NCBI GenBank assembly: GCA_910575445.1
Contig: CAJTFW010000002.1
Location: 372,001-436,000, forward strand
Reading direction: 5' to 3'
Origin: Lachnospiraceae bacterium
GTDB lineage: Bacteria > Bacillota > Clostridia > Lachnospirales > Lachnospiraceae
DNA length: 64,000 bases
Position numbers and translations under genes: made by a program. Of this stretch, positions 9,216 to 17,850 are shown piece by piece (position 1 is the first letter of the stretch; every line of letters begins with the position of its first letter). The notes below the pieces were generated by a model. It did no database searches. It was not told where the DNA came from and saw nothing but the letters and a program-made list of their open reading frames with translations.

Positions 9216-10210
9216 ATGAAAAAGGAGTATATTTTAGATTTATGTAATACTCCCCAAAATGCGGGGACAGGGTATCGCAGTGTACGATATCTAGTTGCAC
9301 AAAAGTTTGGATTTAATTATCTCTCTGCTGTGAAAGGAACAAGTGAGGACGGTTTTACTAAATTATGGATGGATATAAAACTGAATCCGCGTTGGATGTT
9401 CCATGAAGACAGCCATCCCTTCACCTATGTTGCAAGTCCAGAAGAGGCGCTTAGAGGATATGAGTATATACAGGAGTTTTTAGATTCAGCAAAGATTACA
9501 GAGATTGAATATAGGATGTTTGTGGTACATAGAATCGACTATTGTGTAAATATTGATATGGAAAATCGTGAGCTGGTGAAGACTTATATGCGTTTGATAA
9601 GAAAAGGCTGTTATCCTTATAAAATGAAACGGAAGATGGAGTATAGCGAGTCTGGACATCGGCAGGTATTGACTAAAGATTCCTTTACGGTTTTTTCGAA
9701 AACAGTAGAGTTTGCCATTTACTTAAATGTACACAGCTGGAAGAAGATGAAAAATATCACAAAGAAGATCTTCGGGCGGCGGAAGGGATGATTCGCATTG
9801 AGCTTTGTGTAAAGCGGCCCAAGGTTCGGTACGATGCAAAAGCAAATGGATGTGAGGATACCAGATTGCAGTTGGAAATGGCATCTGAGATTGCCAGTAA
9901 AAATATTCCAAGGTATTTAGAAAGTGCTTATGGGAAAGGGAAGTTTGTAAAATATGAGAAAGCGAAACGACTGATTCAGAAGTCAGGATATATAAAAAAG
10001 ACAAAAGTGATGCTGTTGGATTTTTTGCAAATGGTATCTTTACAAGATTTGGAGAAGGCGAAGAAGAGATATGAAAAAGACTTTAAAGCGTGTATGAAGC
10101 GGTTCAATGAACTTGGGATATCTCCGATTACGATAGAGAAAGGCTCAAAAGTGAAAGAGATGGAAAATCCACTGTATTATATTGAGCATAGAAATAAAAA
10201 TTATAATTGA
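9216..10210 (+). pseudogene. Phage/plasmid replication protein, gene II/X type, frameshifted
   Basis: Two adjacent frames form one protein. Frame 1 (9216-9791) holds RIDYCVNIDMEN, then a YMRLIRKG..PYKMK segment and SFTVFSKTVEFAIY. Frame 2 resumes at about 9734 and carries the continuation EDLRAAEGMIRIELCVKRPK through 10210. The order and wording fit the CRI (gene II/X) replication family found in integrative elements, often acting as a nicking initiator. The frame change lies near 9725-9735. Either the gene is dead or there is a sequencing error; no classical slippery heptamer was recognised. Confidence 0.7.
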
Positions 10211-10242
10211 AATAGTGGTTTGGGCTATAAGGAGGAAATTCA

Positions 10243-10264
10243 CTTCCCGACAGATGGTCAGGAG
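10243..10264. repeat. CTTCCCGACA inverted-repeat motif, copy 1 (imperfect)
   Basis: CTTCCCGACAGATGGTCAGGAG lies 32 bases after the rep stop. Related copies occur at 22995-23019 and 24631-24652. It is a possible nick site, origin or recombination site. Confidence 0.5.
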
Positions 10265-10323
10265 GTGAAGATGAGGTGTGTCTGAACTAAAATCACTACT
10301 AAATATCAAATATTTTTCTAAAG

Positions 10324-10692
10324 TTACATATTTTCTGAATATTCTGATAGTAATGATTCCTGTTGTTCGAGAAGTATATCTATAATTTTGTTAACAGTAA
10401 TAAGCGTATGACTATTGCATTTATTTAATTTATCAGCTATTTCAGTATTGATAATACGACTATTTTTAGCATAAGGAGTATCTAAAAGAAAATAGTCAAA
10501 ATCTTTTTCTAATATTAATGACAATTTAAGAAGCATAGAAAGAGAAATTTTAGTTTGTCCGACTTCGACATGACTTACATGATTATTTGAACATCCAATT
10601 AGTGAACCAAGATCTGCCTGGCTAAATCCTTTTTCAATTCTGGCAGTTTTAATTCTTTGGCCAATTTTGGTAAAATTGATTTCGGACTGCAT
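10324..10692 (-). CDS. XRE-family transcriptional regulator
   Basis: 122 residues. An N-terminal lambda-repressor helix-turn-helix (IGQRIKTARIEKGFSQADLG through HVSHVEVGQTKIS) is followed by a 50-residue helical tail. The start at 10692 has GAGGTGA immediately upstream. The divergent region at 10730-10804 carries two dyads overlapping promoters, so autoregulation and control of the cargo to the right are likely. Confidence 0.88.
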   Translation of the reverse strand: MQSEINFTKIGQRIKTARIEKGFSQADLGSLIGCSNNHVSHVEVGQTKISLSMLLKLSLILEKDFDYFLLDTPYAKNSRIINTEIADKLNKCNSHTLITVNKIIDILLEQQESLLSEYSENM

Positions 10693-10729
10693 ACTAATCA
10701 CCTCTTTTTTTGTGAATATTTCTGGAAAT

Positions 10730-10759
10730 ATTATAGTTTAGGCGTTGTTTCTCGACAAC
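10730..10759 (-). promoter_or_regulatory. XRE gene promoter with overlapping dyad
   Basis: Minus strand TTGTCG, 17 bases, TATAAT. A GTTGT/ACAAC inverted repeat (10744-10759) covers the -35 box, consistent with self-repression. Confidence 0.6.
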
Positions 10760-10772
10760 AAATAATAGGTAT

Positions 10773-10804
10773 ATATTGCATTTATAGATGCAATATGATA
10801 AAAT
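10773..10804 (+). promoter_or_regulatory. Divergent promoter inside a 9-bp-arm dyad
   Basis: ATATTGCAT and its exact complement ATGCAATAT flank a 6-base gap. The left arm includes TTGCAT, which is followed after 17 bases by TAAAAT at 10799. It would drive the genes from 10998 on. Confidence 0.5.
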
Positions 10805-10997
10805 TTAGGTGTTAATAAACAAAGAATGTATACTGCTTTAATTAAAATGATGTAGTAGAAAATTACTAAACTATTAAAGGAAAAGAGAAATTAATATAGA
10901 TCAAGTAGCTTAGCAATGTATTGACAAAATCTTTAAAAGAATATTTCCCTCAAGATATTAGAAAAGATATAGAAAATCAGACTTTATAGCGAAAGAA

Positions 10998-11498
10998 GTG
11001 ATAACGATTTATCAAAGTAGAGAGATCAGGAATCTGAGAGTGATTCAGAAGAAAAATCAGGATGCTCAGACATGTCATCATTTACAGATTGAATTAATAA
11101 CAGGGCAGGAAAATCCTGATTTTTTTTCTATTTCACATGTGATTGCGAAGAGAATGTCAATGCTTTCAGAAAGTAACTATTTAACATTGGAATTATCCAT
11201 AAAAAGAGAACTTGATAGAAACTATTGCTGTACACAGTGTGGAGAGAAATTTAGCAGACAGGAATATAAATTTTATAAGTTCCTTTTTGCTCATGCAAAA
11301 ATATGTCATTATGATGTCTGGAAATTAAAGAAGCTGTACAGAGATAGAGATAAGGGAATGAAGATATATCTTAAAATGTATCTTGTACCAGGACGGCAAA
11401 AATATGTGTGTAAAGTAAGTAGAATGGTTGCCGCGTGTATAATAGAAAGTTCAAATAAAGAAGAATTATATGATGAATGGATAGAAAAATTTAGGTAA
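10998..11498 (+). CDS. Unrecognised protein with a zinc-finger-like motif
   Basis: 166 residues, family not recognised. The middle holds CTQCGEKFSRQEYKFYKFL followed by HAKICH, a Cx2C...HxxxCH pattern that could bind zinc in the style of a C2H2 finger. The rest is basic and rich in K and R, consistent with nucleic-acid binding. It is the first gene after the divergent XRE promoters, 34 bases before a GTPase gene, and may belong to that transcript. Confidence 0.55.
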   Translation: MITIYQSREIRNLRVIQKKNQDAQTCHHLQIELITGQENPDFFSISHVIAKRMSMLSESNYLTLELSIKRELDRNYCCTQCGEKFSRQEYKFYKFLFAHAKICHYDVWKLKKLYRDRDKGMKIYLKMYLVPGRQKYVCKVSRMVAACIIESSNKEELYDEWIEKFR

Positions 11499-11532
11499 GA
11501 TATCTAGGTTTTTAACAGATAAAAGAAAGGAT

Positions 11533-12690
11533 ATGAAATTGGACGACAGAGGAAATATTTTGGTTATTGGAAAATCAGGAGTAGGCAAATCTACTTTAAT
11601 TAATGCTGTACTTGGTAAAGAGCGTGCAAAAACAGGATGGGGTACAACTGGAGTAACTAAAGAACTTGAGATATACGAAGGAACTAAAGAATTATGTTTT
11701 CGCCTTATAGATACCATAGGTTTTGAACCATCATTCCTGAAAGAACGCCAAGCAATCAGTGCAGTAAGAAAGTGGGCAAAAACCGAAGAGGAAGAAAAAG
11801 AGATTCATGTTATTTGGTATTGTGTAGAGGGGACATCCAGCAAATTGTTTAAGAGGGATATTAATAGCGTGATAAAAGCAACAAAAATTTGGAAGTCAAT
11901 TCCTATAATTGTTGTAATTACTAAATCTTATTCTGAAGAAGAGCAGAAAAAGAATGTTGAAATGGTAAAAAAGGCTTTTGGTGGGAACAAGAATGTTCAT
12001 AATAGATTAATGGAGACTGTGCCAGTAGTTGCCCGTTCTTATAAGATTAATCAAAATATAACAGTGCCACCAAGTGGTATTTTAGAATTGATTGATATTA
12101 CAAATGACTTATTAGAAGAGGGAAAGAAAGCGGGTAAGAAAGATCTTGAGAATTTTAAAGTAAAAAGAAGGAGAGCCTTTGCACAGAGTGTAGTTGCAGC
12201 TTCTGTAACATCGGGTACGATAGTTGGAGCTGTTCCGATACCGATTGCAGATATGGTGATTTTATCTCCTTTAGAAGGAGCAGAGGTGAGAGGCATTGCC
12301 TATATCTATGGAATCAATAAGGATGAGGAATCAAGTCATTTATTTAATTCTATTATTGAACTTGGAACTGTCAGTATGGCCGCTAAGACAGTTGTTAGTG
12401 TTTTGAAAGCGATTCCAGGGATTAATTTAGGTGCAAGTGCTATAAATGCTCTGGTCGCAGGTGGAATCATTGCTGCTATAGGCGAAGGGAGTATCTATAT
12501 TTGTGAACAAATATATTTGGGAAAGAAAAAAGTATCAGATATTGATTGGGCCAAAAAGATTATAGAAAGCAAACTGTCTTCTGGAATGATTAATAAATTA
12601 AGTGTTTTGGCTAACCAAATTAATGACCAGACAGATAAAAGCAAGATTGCGCAAATAATACTGGATGTATTTAAAATATCCCAAGAATGA
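11533..12690 (+). CDS. DUF697-type membrane-associated GTPase (copy 1)
   Basis: 385 residues. The G domain starts almost at the N terminus: Walker A GKSGVGKST, G3 DTIGFE, and a non-canonical G4 ITKSYS where NKxD/TKxD would be expected. A HVIWYCV motif precedes G4. The C-terminal half has small-residue-rich helices around GAVPIPIADMVILSPLEGAE, the DUF697 (YcjF-like) signature, which can associate with membranes. It shares the WYCV, TKxY and PIP(F/I)xDA..LxPxE features with the GTPase at 17851, so the two are paralogues. An ADP-ribosylglycohydrolase gene follows. Confidence 0.85.
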   Translation: MKLDDRGNILVIGKSGVGKSTLINAVLGKERAKTGWGTTGVTKELEIYEGTKELCFRLIDTIGFEPSFLKERQAISAVRKWAKTEEEEKEIHVIWYCVEGTSSKLFKRDINSVIKATKIWKSIPIIVVITKSYSEEEQKKNVEMVKKAFGGNKNVHNRLMETVPVVARSYKINQNITVPPSGILELIDITNDLLEEGKKAGKKDLENFKVKRRRAFAQSVVAASVTSGTIVGAVPIPIADMVILSPLEGAEVRGIAYIYGINKDEESSHLFNSIIELGTVSMAAKTVVSVLKAIPGINLGASAINALVAGGIIAAIGEGSIYICEQIYLGKKKVSDIDWAKKIIESKLSSGMINKLSVLANQINDQTDKSKIAQIILDVFKISQE

Positions 12691-12802
12691 TAATGCAAAA
12701 TTTATGATATCTTACAGCCAAAATAATGAGAAGGTGAAGTCCTTTATATTTTTTATCTGGTACAAGAGGTTAATTAATTTAGTATAGATGAGGTAATAGA
12801 TT

Positions 12803-13699
12803 ATGTTGGGGGCAGTTGTTGGAGATATTATAGGTTCACCATACGAATTTATAAATATGTATTCCAGACGAGGGGTCAAACCATTTGAGCATACAATAAG
12901 AGGCAGATGCCAGTTTACGGATGATACCGTACTTTCTATGGCGATTGCGGATGTACTGTTAAGTACTTGTGATCTTACAGATGATCAGTTACTGGGAGAT
13001 AAAATTGCTGAAAATCTAGTGAAATATTATAAAAGATATCCATTGAAAAAATGGGGGAGAAATTCATGTTATGGTTCCGGCTTTGCAAAATGGGCAGATA
13101 AAGGCGATATTCATGTATGCAGGACAGCATATTCAAATGGAGGTGCAATGCGGATTGTACCCGTTGGATGGCTGTACTCGTCACTGGAAGAAACTCTCCG
13201 TATTGCCAGAATAGCAACAGAAAGGACTCATAATTCCAAAGAAGCGATAGAAGGAGCGCAGATGATTGCGGGAGCGGTATTTATGTCAAGAAAGGGAGAA
13301 AGTAAAGCAGCAATTAAGCGCTATGCAGAGCAGATATTTGGGTATCAGATTCCAGAAGGAGAGAAAGGACTCGAACAACTGCGAGAAAACAGCAGGAAAT
13401 ATCGACAAAAGAAAATAGCAAGTTTTAAATTGGGAGAATTTATAAATTGTGATACAAAACTTTCGGTAGAAGAGGCATTATTTGCTTTTTTTCATACTTC
13501 CAATTTTAAGGATTGTATTCGAACAGCAGTTGCGATTGGTGGTGATAGTGACACGATTTCATGTATGTCGGGAGGTATTGCGGAGGCTTTCTATGGAGAT
13601 GTACCTGCGGATTGGAAATATAAAGCAGGAGGAGTGCTTGCTGAGGGTCATTGCAGAGCGGAAGATATAGAAATGGTGATGAATTTTAGGAAGTTATGA
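12803..13699 (+). CDS. ADP-ribosylglycohydrolase (DraG-like)
   Basis: 298 residues. It hydrolyses ADP-ribose from a modified target. Both metal sites are visible: CQFTDDTVLSMA near residue 35 and GGDSDTISCMSGGIAEAFYG near 255, plus the SNGGAMRI segment. It looks intact, with all key acidic residues. The last 119 bases of homology (13573-13691) are duplicated at 19007-19125 after the second GTPase, so GTPase plus this gene seems to be a unit. The target is unknown; no ADP-ribosyltransferase was recognised in the window. Confidence 0.92.
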   Translation: MLGAVVGDIIGSPYEFINMYSRRGVKPFEHTIRGRCQFTDDTVLSMAIADVLLSTCDLTDDQLLGDKIAENLVKYYKRYPLKKWGRNSCYGSGFAKWADKGDIHVCRTAYSNGGAMRIVPVGWLYSSLEETLRIARIATERTHNSKEAIEGAQMIAGAVFMSRKGESKAAIKRYAEQIFGYQIPEGEKGLEQLRENSRKYRQKKIASFKLGEFINCDTKLSVEEALFAFFHTSNFKDCIRTAVAIGGDSDTISCMSGGIAEAFYGDVPADWKYKAGGVLAEGHCRAEDIEMVMNFRKL

Positions 13700-13752
13700 A
13701 AGTGGAGATAAAAAATTTCATGATTATTATAAAAAAATAGGAGGAATTAGAT

Positions 13753-14181
13753 ATGGGAGTACCAGCAGTAGTTGTTACAGAATTAACAAAATGTGGTGGC
13801 CACCTTTTGTCCAGAACGGTTGGAGATATTGCACAATTCAATATAGAAAAGATAAATCTTAAAGCTAATGTTATAAAGGCTATGGGCGAACTAATAACTG
13901 TTTATGAAAGTAATAATAAGATATATATTGAGTCAAGTGAAAAGACTTTGGAAAAAATTATAAAAGCTATTCCACCTAATGCAGACCCTAATCAGGTTCT
14001 TGAACTTTTAATTCAAACACAGAAAGGGCATAATACAATACTTAGAACGGGAATGAAATGTGGGACAGTTGTCATATCTTTTGCTATTCTTTCTACGGCA
14101 CATGTATTGGCGGCAGCAATGGGAAGACCTATAACAATTCATAATAGTCGTGAATTTAATCTATTTAATATAAAAAAATAA
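13753..14181 (+). CDS. Small protein of unknown function with one hydrophobic segment
   Basis: 142 residues, not recognised. The N-terminal half is helical and lysine-rich; a hydrophobic stretch (CGTVVISFAILSTAHVLAAA) near residues 104-123 could be a membrane helix. It has a good ribosome site (GGAGG) and follows the ADP-ribosylglycohydrolase by 53 bases, so it may belong to that cassette. Confidence 0.6.
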   Translation: MGVPAVVVTELTKCGGHLLSRTVGDIAQFNIEKINLKANVIKAMGELITVYESNNKIYIESSEKTLEKIIKAIPPNADPNQVLELLIQTQKGHNTILRTGMKCGTVVISFAILSTAHVLAAAMGRPITIHNSREFNLFNIKK

Positions 14182-14284
14182 AAAGGTATATTGGATAACA
14201 GAGAAAATGCTCAAAAGACAGTATAAAAGTGATGTGACATAACTTTTATTAGAATATCTAAAATTATGTGAGGAAGGCTAACAA

Positions 14285-14437
14285 ATGAATGTTCACAAAG
14301 ACACTAAGAAGAAAAAAGGTATCAAAAAGAAAAATTTAACTGGCTATATGTTAGGCAGTAGTGCTCTATTCGTTGTAGCTTGTGTGATTGTTCCAACAAT
14401 CTTATCAAAGGAATGTGGGTGGAAATTGAACATTTGA
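14285..14437 (+). CDS. 50-residue single-pass membrane protein
   Basis: A lysine-rich N terminus (KDTKKKKGIKKK) precedes one hydrophobic helix (GSSALFVVACVIVPTIL) and a short tail. GAGGAAGG lies 6 bases before the ATG. The layout resembles the 41-residue protein at 17685, although the sequences differ. It could be a small toxin or a membrane anchor partner. Confidence 0.5.
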   Translation: MNVHKDTKKKKGIKKKNLTGYMLGSSALFVVACVIVPTILSKECGWKLNI

Positions 14438-14517
14438 TAAAACGAAAATCTAGTGGTTTCTGTGTTAGCTCAAGATATGGACTTTATAGAAATTTACAGA
14501 GTGAGAAAGAGTGAAAA

Positions 14518-15513
14518 ATGAAAAGAAGATTTTTTGTTGTATGTATGGTATTTATGGGAATTTTGACGGCTTGTGAAAGTTCTAAGGAGGAGCAAGAGAT
14601 TCAGAATCAGGAAACAACGCAAGAAGTAGAAGGAGTGGCGGAAAAAGAAACGAATGGAGTTAGTCCAGGTGAAGCCATATCAGATAATTCTGAAAGTAAA
14701 GAGTATAAAGATGGTGATATGATAACATACACTTCTGGATTGAAAGTGACAATCGTTAGTTCAGGATTATATACAAAACCAGATCCATTTGACAGTACAG
14801 TTGTGGAGAAATATGCATTTTTGGAAATAGATATGGAAAATACAGGAAATGATGATATCACTATGACTGGAAGCTTTTTTAAATTTTATGCAGATGGTTA
14901 TGCCCTTAGTAATGTTTGGCTAAATGAGGATGGAGAACTTCCGCTCGTTTCCACTCTGTCATCAGGGAGAAAAGTGAAAGGTCGTGTTTATGCGGAAGGG
15001 CCAGAGATCAATTCAGCAGAACGCATTGAAGCAGAGTTGGGGAAGGCTGTTATTCGGATTTATGAACATGGAGATTATGGGGTAGAACCTTGGGAAATGT
15101 TAGAGGGTGCATACAAATCTTCAGAAGGAGAAATCTTTTTTAAAAATTATACTGACCTGGTTGCATCTTTCGAATCGGACTATCCAGACAGTGAATATGC
15201 CATGTATGATCTGGATCAGGATGGAATAGAAGAAGTGATTCTTTCCTGGGGAACTTGTACTGCTGACTGGCAGAACAGTGTTTACAGCATGATAGATGGA
15301 AGAACATATCTTGTTGGAACATATTGGGGACTTGGGCGGATTTATGCAGCTGAGGATGGAATTTATTCTGTTACTGGAAGTGATGTTCTATGTGTGGAGA
15401 AAATTGAAAAAGAAGGTGTTAATCTGGTTGTCACAGAGTCAGAACCCGAAAGTTATCTAGGGCATGAAGAAATACCTATGGCTTTAGTAACGGATATGAG
15501 TTTAGTGAACTGA
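14518..15513 (+). CDS. Lipoprotein with DUF4352-like domain
   Basis: 331 residues. A signal peptide ends in the lipobox LTAC (cysteine about residue 19), followed by an acidic, glutamate-rich linker. Residues about 60-190 (GLKVTIVSSG...YAFLEIDMENTGNDDI) resemble the immunoglobulin-like DUF4352 fold of Gram-positive lipoproteins. The C-terminal part contains MYDLDQDGIEEVILSW, a calcium-loop-like DxDxDG motif seen in VCBS-type repeats. It is probably anchored to the outer face of the membrane; its function is unknown. Confidence 0.75.
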   Translation: MKRRFFVVCMVFMGILTACESSKEEQEIQNQETTQEVEGVAEKETNGVSPGEAISDNSESKEYKDGDMITYTSGLKVTIVSSGLYTKPDPFDSTVVEKYAFLEIDMENTGNDDITMTGSFFKFYADGYALSNVWLNEDGELPLVSTLSSGRKVKGRVYAEGPEINSAERIEAELGKAVIRIYEHGDYGVEPWEMLEGAYKSSEGEIFFKNYTDLVASFESDYPDSEYAMYDLDQDGIEEVILSWGTCTADWQNSVYSMIDGRTYLVGTYWGLGRIYAAEDGIYSVTGSDVLCVEKIEKEGVNLVVTESEPESYLGHEEIPMALVTDMSLVN

Positions 15514-15644
15514 TCTATTTATAAAAACATATTTTCATTTAACCTTTCTGCGTTAGATAATTTTCAGATTTTATATGTCGGCTTTTGGGGTGTCACTGTG
15601 GTTCAGATGCCCCAATTCTGTATATATTTTAATATAAAAGAAAG

Positions 15645-17489
15645 ATGGTAAATGATATGACAAAGACTGTAAAAAGGTATCAAGAAGCAGCCGAAAATGG
15701 AAATGCAGATGCTATGTATGAACTTGGGAAGTGTTATGAAGGTGGAATTGGGATAGAAGAAGATTTGGAAAATGCCATAAAATGGTATCGAAAAGCAGCC
15801 GAAAATGGAAATGCAAAGGCGATGCATCGCCTTGGAGTGTGTTACGAAGATGGAAGTGGTATAAAAGTAGATTTGGTAAAAGCTGAAACATGGTATCAAA
15901 AAGCAGCAGAGAATAGAGAAAAAACTGTAAAGAGGTACCAAAGGGCGGCAGAGAATGGGGATGCCAGTGCTATGTATGAACTTGGAATGTGTTATGAAGA
16001 TGGAATTGGGATTAAAAGAGATATGGAAGAAGCCATAAAGTGGTATCAAAAAGCAGCCGAAAATGGAAATGCAAATGCTATGTATAGCCTTGGGAGAAGC
16101 TATATAGAAGAAGATTTGGTAAAAGCTGAAAAATGGTACCAAAAAGCAGCAAAGAATGAAGAAAAAACTGCAAAGAGGTACCAAAGGGCGGCAGAGAATG
16201 GGGATGCCAGTGCTATGTATGAACTTGGAATGTGTTATGAAAATGGAATTGGGATTGAAAGCGATGAGAAAGAAGCCGTAAAGTGGTATCAAAAAGCAGC
16301 CGAAAATGGAAATGCAGATGCTATGTATTGTCTTGGGATGTGTTACGAAAATGGAAGTTGTATAGAAGGAGATTTGGTAAAAGCTGAAAAATGGTACCAA
16401 AAAGCAGCAAAGAATAGGGCAAAAACTGCAAAGAGATACCAAAAGGCGGCAGAGAATGGGGATGCCAGTGCTATGTATGAACTTGGAATGTGTTATGAAA
16501 ATGGAATTGGGATTGAAAGCGATGAGAAAGAAGCCGTAAAGTGGTATCAAAAAGCAGCCGAAAATGGAAATGCAAATGCTATGTGTAAACTGGGGTGGTG
16601 TTACACATATGGAGATGGGATTGAAAAAGATAAGGAAGAAGCCATAAAGTGGTATCGAAAGGCAGCCGAAAATGGAGATGCAGATGTCATGTATGAAATT
16701 GGAATACATTACATGTATGGAGTCGGGGAAGAAGAAGATTTTAAAAAAGATTGGGAAGAAGCCATAAAATACTATCAAAAAGCAGCCGAAAATGGAAATG
16801 TAGAGGCTATGGATACGCTTAGTAATGAGTATACCTTTGGAATAAGGATAGAAAGAGATTTGGTAGAAGCTGAAAATTGGCGCCAAAGAGCGAGAGAAAA
16901 TAAGGCAGAAATTGCAAAGAGATACCAAAGGGCGGCAGAGAATGGGGATGCTAGTGCTATGTATGAACTTGGGAAGTGTTATGAAGGTGGAATTGGGATA
17001 GAAAAAAATTGGGAAAAAGCCATAAAGTGGTACCAAAAGGCAGCAAAAACTGGAAATGCAGATGCTATGTATGAGCTTGGAGAGTGCTACAAATTGGGAT
17101 TAGGTATAAAGAAGGATTGGAAAAAAGCTGAAAAATGGTATCAAAGAGCAGCGGAGAATGGAAATGTAGAGGCTATGGATACGCTAGGGCGGTGTTACGA
17201 ATATGGAGAAGATAAGGTAGAACAAAATGAAGAAGAAGCCATAAAGTGGTATCACAAAGCAGCCGAGAATGGAAATGTAGAGGCTATGTATCACCTTGGG
17301 GAGTGCTATGAATGTGGAAGATGTGTAGAACAAAATGAGGAAGAAGGCATAAAGTGGTATCACAAGGCAGCCGAGAATGGAAATGTGAATGCTATGGAAG
17401 AACTTGGGATGTATTACACAATTGGAATCTGTATAACAGGAGATTTGGTAAAAGCAAGAAAGTACTACCTGGATATAGAAAAAGTGTAG
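15645..17489 (+). CDS. Sel1-like repeat protein
   Basis: 614 residues made almost wholly of Sel1-type repeats of about 36 residues (pattern AAENGnAxAMYELGxCYExGxGIexDxxxAxKWYqKA), about 14 copies. No signal peptide. Sel1 solenoids are protein-binding scaffolds. DNA-level repeats are very close: segments beginning at 15931, 16174, 16432 and 16918 share long identical runs, a higher-order unit of 81-86 residues (243 and 258 bases, then a double step of 486). The long open frame on the opposite strand is a by-product of this repetition. Confidence 0.9.
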   Translation: MVNDMTKTVKRYQEAAENGNADAMYELGKCYEGGIGIEEDLENAIKWYRKAAENGNAKAMHRLGVCYEDGSGIKVDLVKAETWYQKAAENREKTVKRYQRAAENGDASAMYELGMCYEDGIGIKRDMEEAIKWYQKAAENGNANAMYSLGRSYIEEDLVKAEKWYQKAAKNEEKTAKRYQRAAENGDASAMYELGMCYENGIGIESDEKEAVKWYQKAAENGNADAMYCLGMCYENGSCIEGDLVKAEKWYQKAAKNRAKTAKRYQKAAENGDASAMYELGMCYENGIGIESDEKEAVKWYQKAAENGNANAMCKLGWCYTYGDGIEKDKEEAIKWYRKAAENGDADVMYEIGIHYMYGVGEEEDFKKDWEEAIKYYQKAAENGNVEAMDTLSNEYTFGIRIERDLVEAENWRQRARENKAEIAKRYQRAAENGDASAMYELGKCYEGGIGIEKNWEKAIKWYQKAAKTGNADAMYELGECYKLGLGIKKDWKKAEKWYQRAAENGNVEAMDTLGRCYEYGEDKVEQNEEEAIKWYHKAAENGNVEAMYHLGECYECGRCVEQNEEEGIKWYHKAAENGNVNAMEELGMYYTIGICITGDLVKARKYYLDIEKV

Positions 17490-17571
17490 AAAAGAGTTGG
17501 AAAGAAGCTGTAAATGTGGTATCAAAAAGCGACAGAAAAGGATATAGCAAAGCGAAAGAATTACTGTGAAA
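17490..17571 (+). pseudogene. Degenerate extra Sel1 repeat after the stop
   Basis: Just past the stop, a shifted frame reads EKSWKEAV and another WYQKATEKDIA, pieces of one more Sel1 unit. The gene was therefore once longer and has decayed by stop and frameshift. Confidence 0.55.
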
Positions 17572-17684
17572 ACTAAAATGATAATAACAAAAGTGTGACT
17601 ATTAGTATTAGTATATAAATGTGGACAGAAAAAGTTGAACACCCCGTACTATCAAGTGAAAGAATAAAAATGAGGAGGCTTGGA

Positions 17685-17810
17685 ATGAGTAAAAAGACTG
17701 GAAAAGTGATTGGTGCATTTTGCAGTATTATATTGATGCTTGCTATGTTTGGCATTATGCCTAAAATACAGAAGAAACTGGAAAATATACTATATAGAAA
17801 AATGAGCTAA
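17685..17810 (+). CDS. 41-residue single-pass membrane protein
   Basis: Starts MSKKTGKVIG, then a hydrophobic helix (AFCSIILMLAMFGIM) and a basic tail. GAGGAGG lies 7 bases before the ATG, which decides the start. It lies 40 bases upstream of the second GTPase. It is comparable in layout to the 50-residue protein at 14285. Confidence 0.5.
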   Translation: MSKKTGKVIGAFCSIILMLAMFGIMPKIQKKLENILYRKMS

Positions 17811-17850
17811 CTGATTATTGTAAACAGCAAAGTACAGGAGATAAGTGATT

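Noticed and set aside
15603-17036. 477-codon open frame on the minus strand opposite the Sel1 gene
   Set aside because: It mirrors the repeats of the plus-strand gene, is very biased in composition, and has no ribosome site.
15645-17489. CRISPR-like regular repeats
   Set aside because: The repeats are in-frame protein units with no unique spacers.
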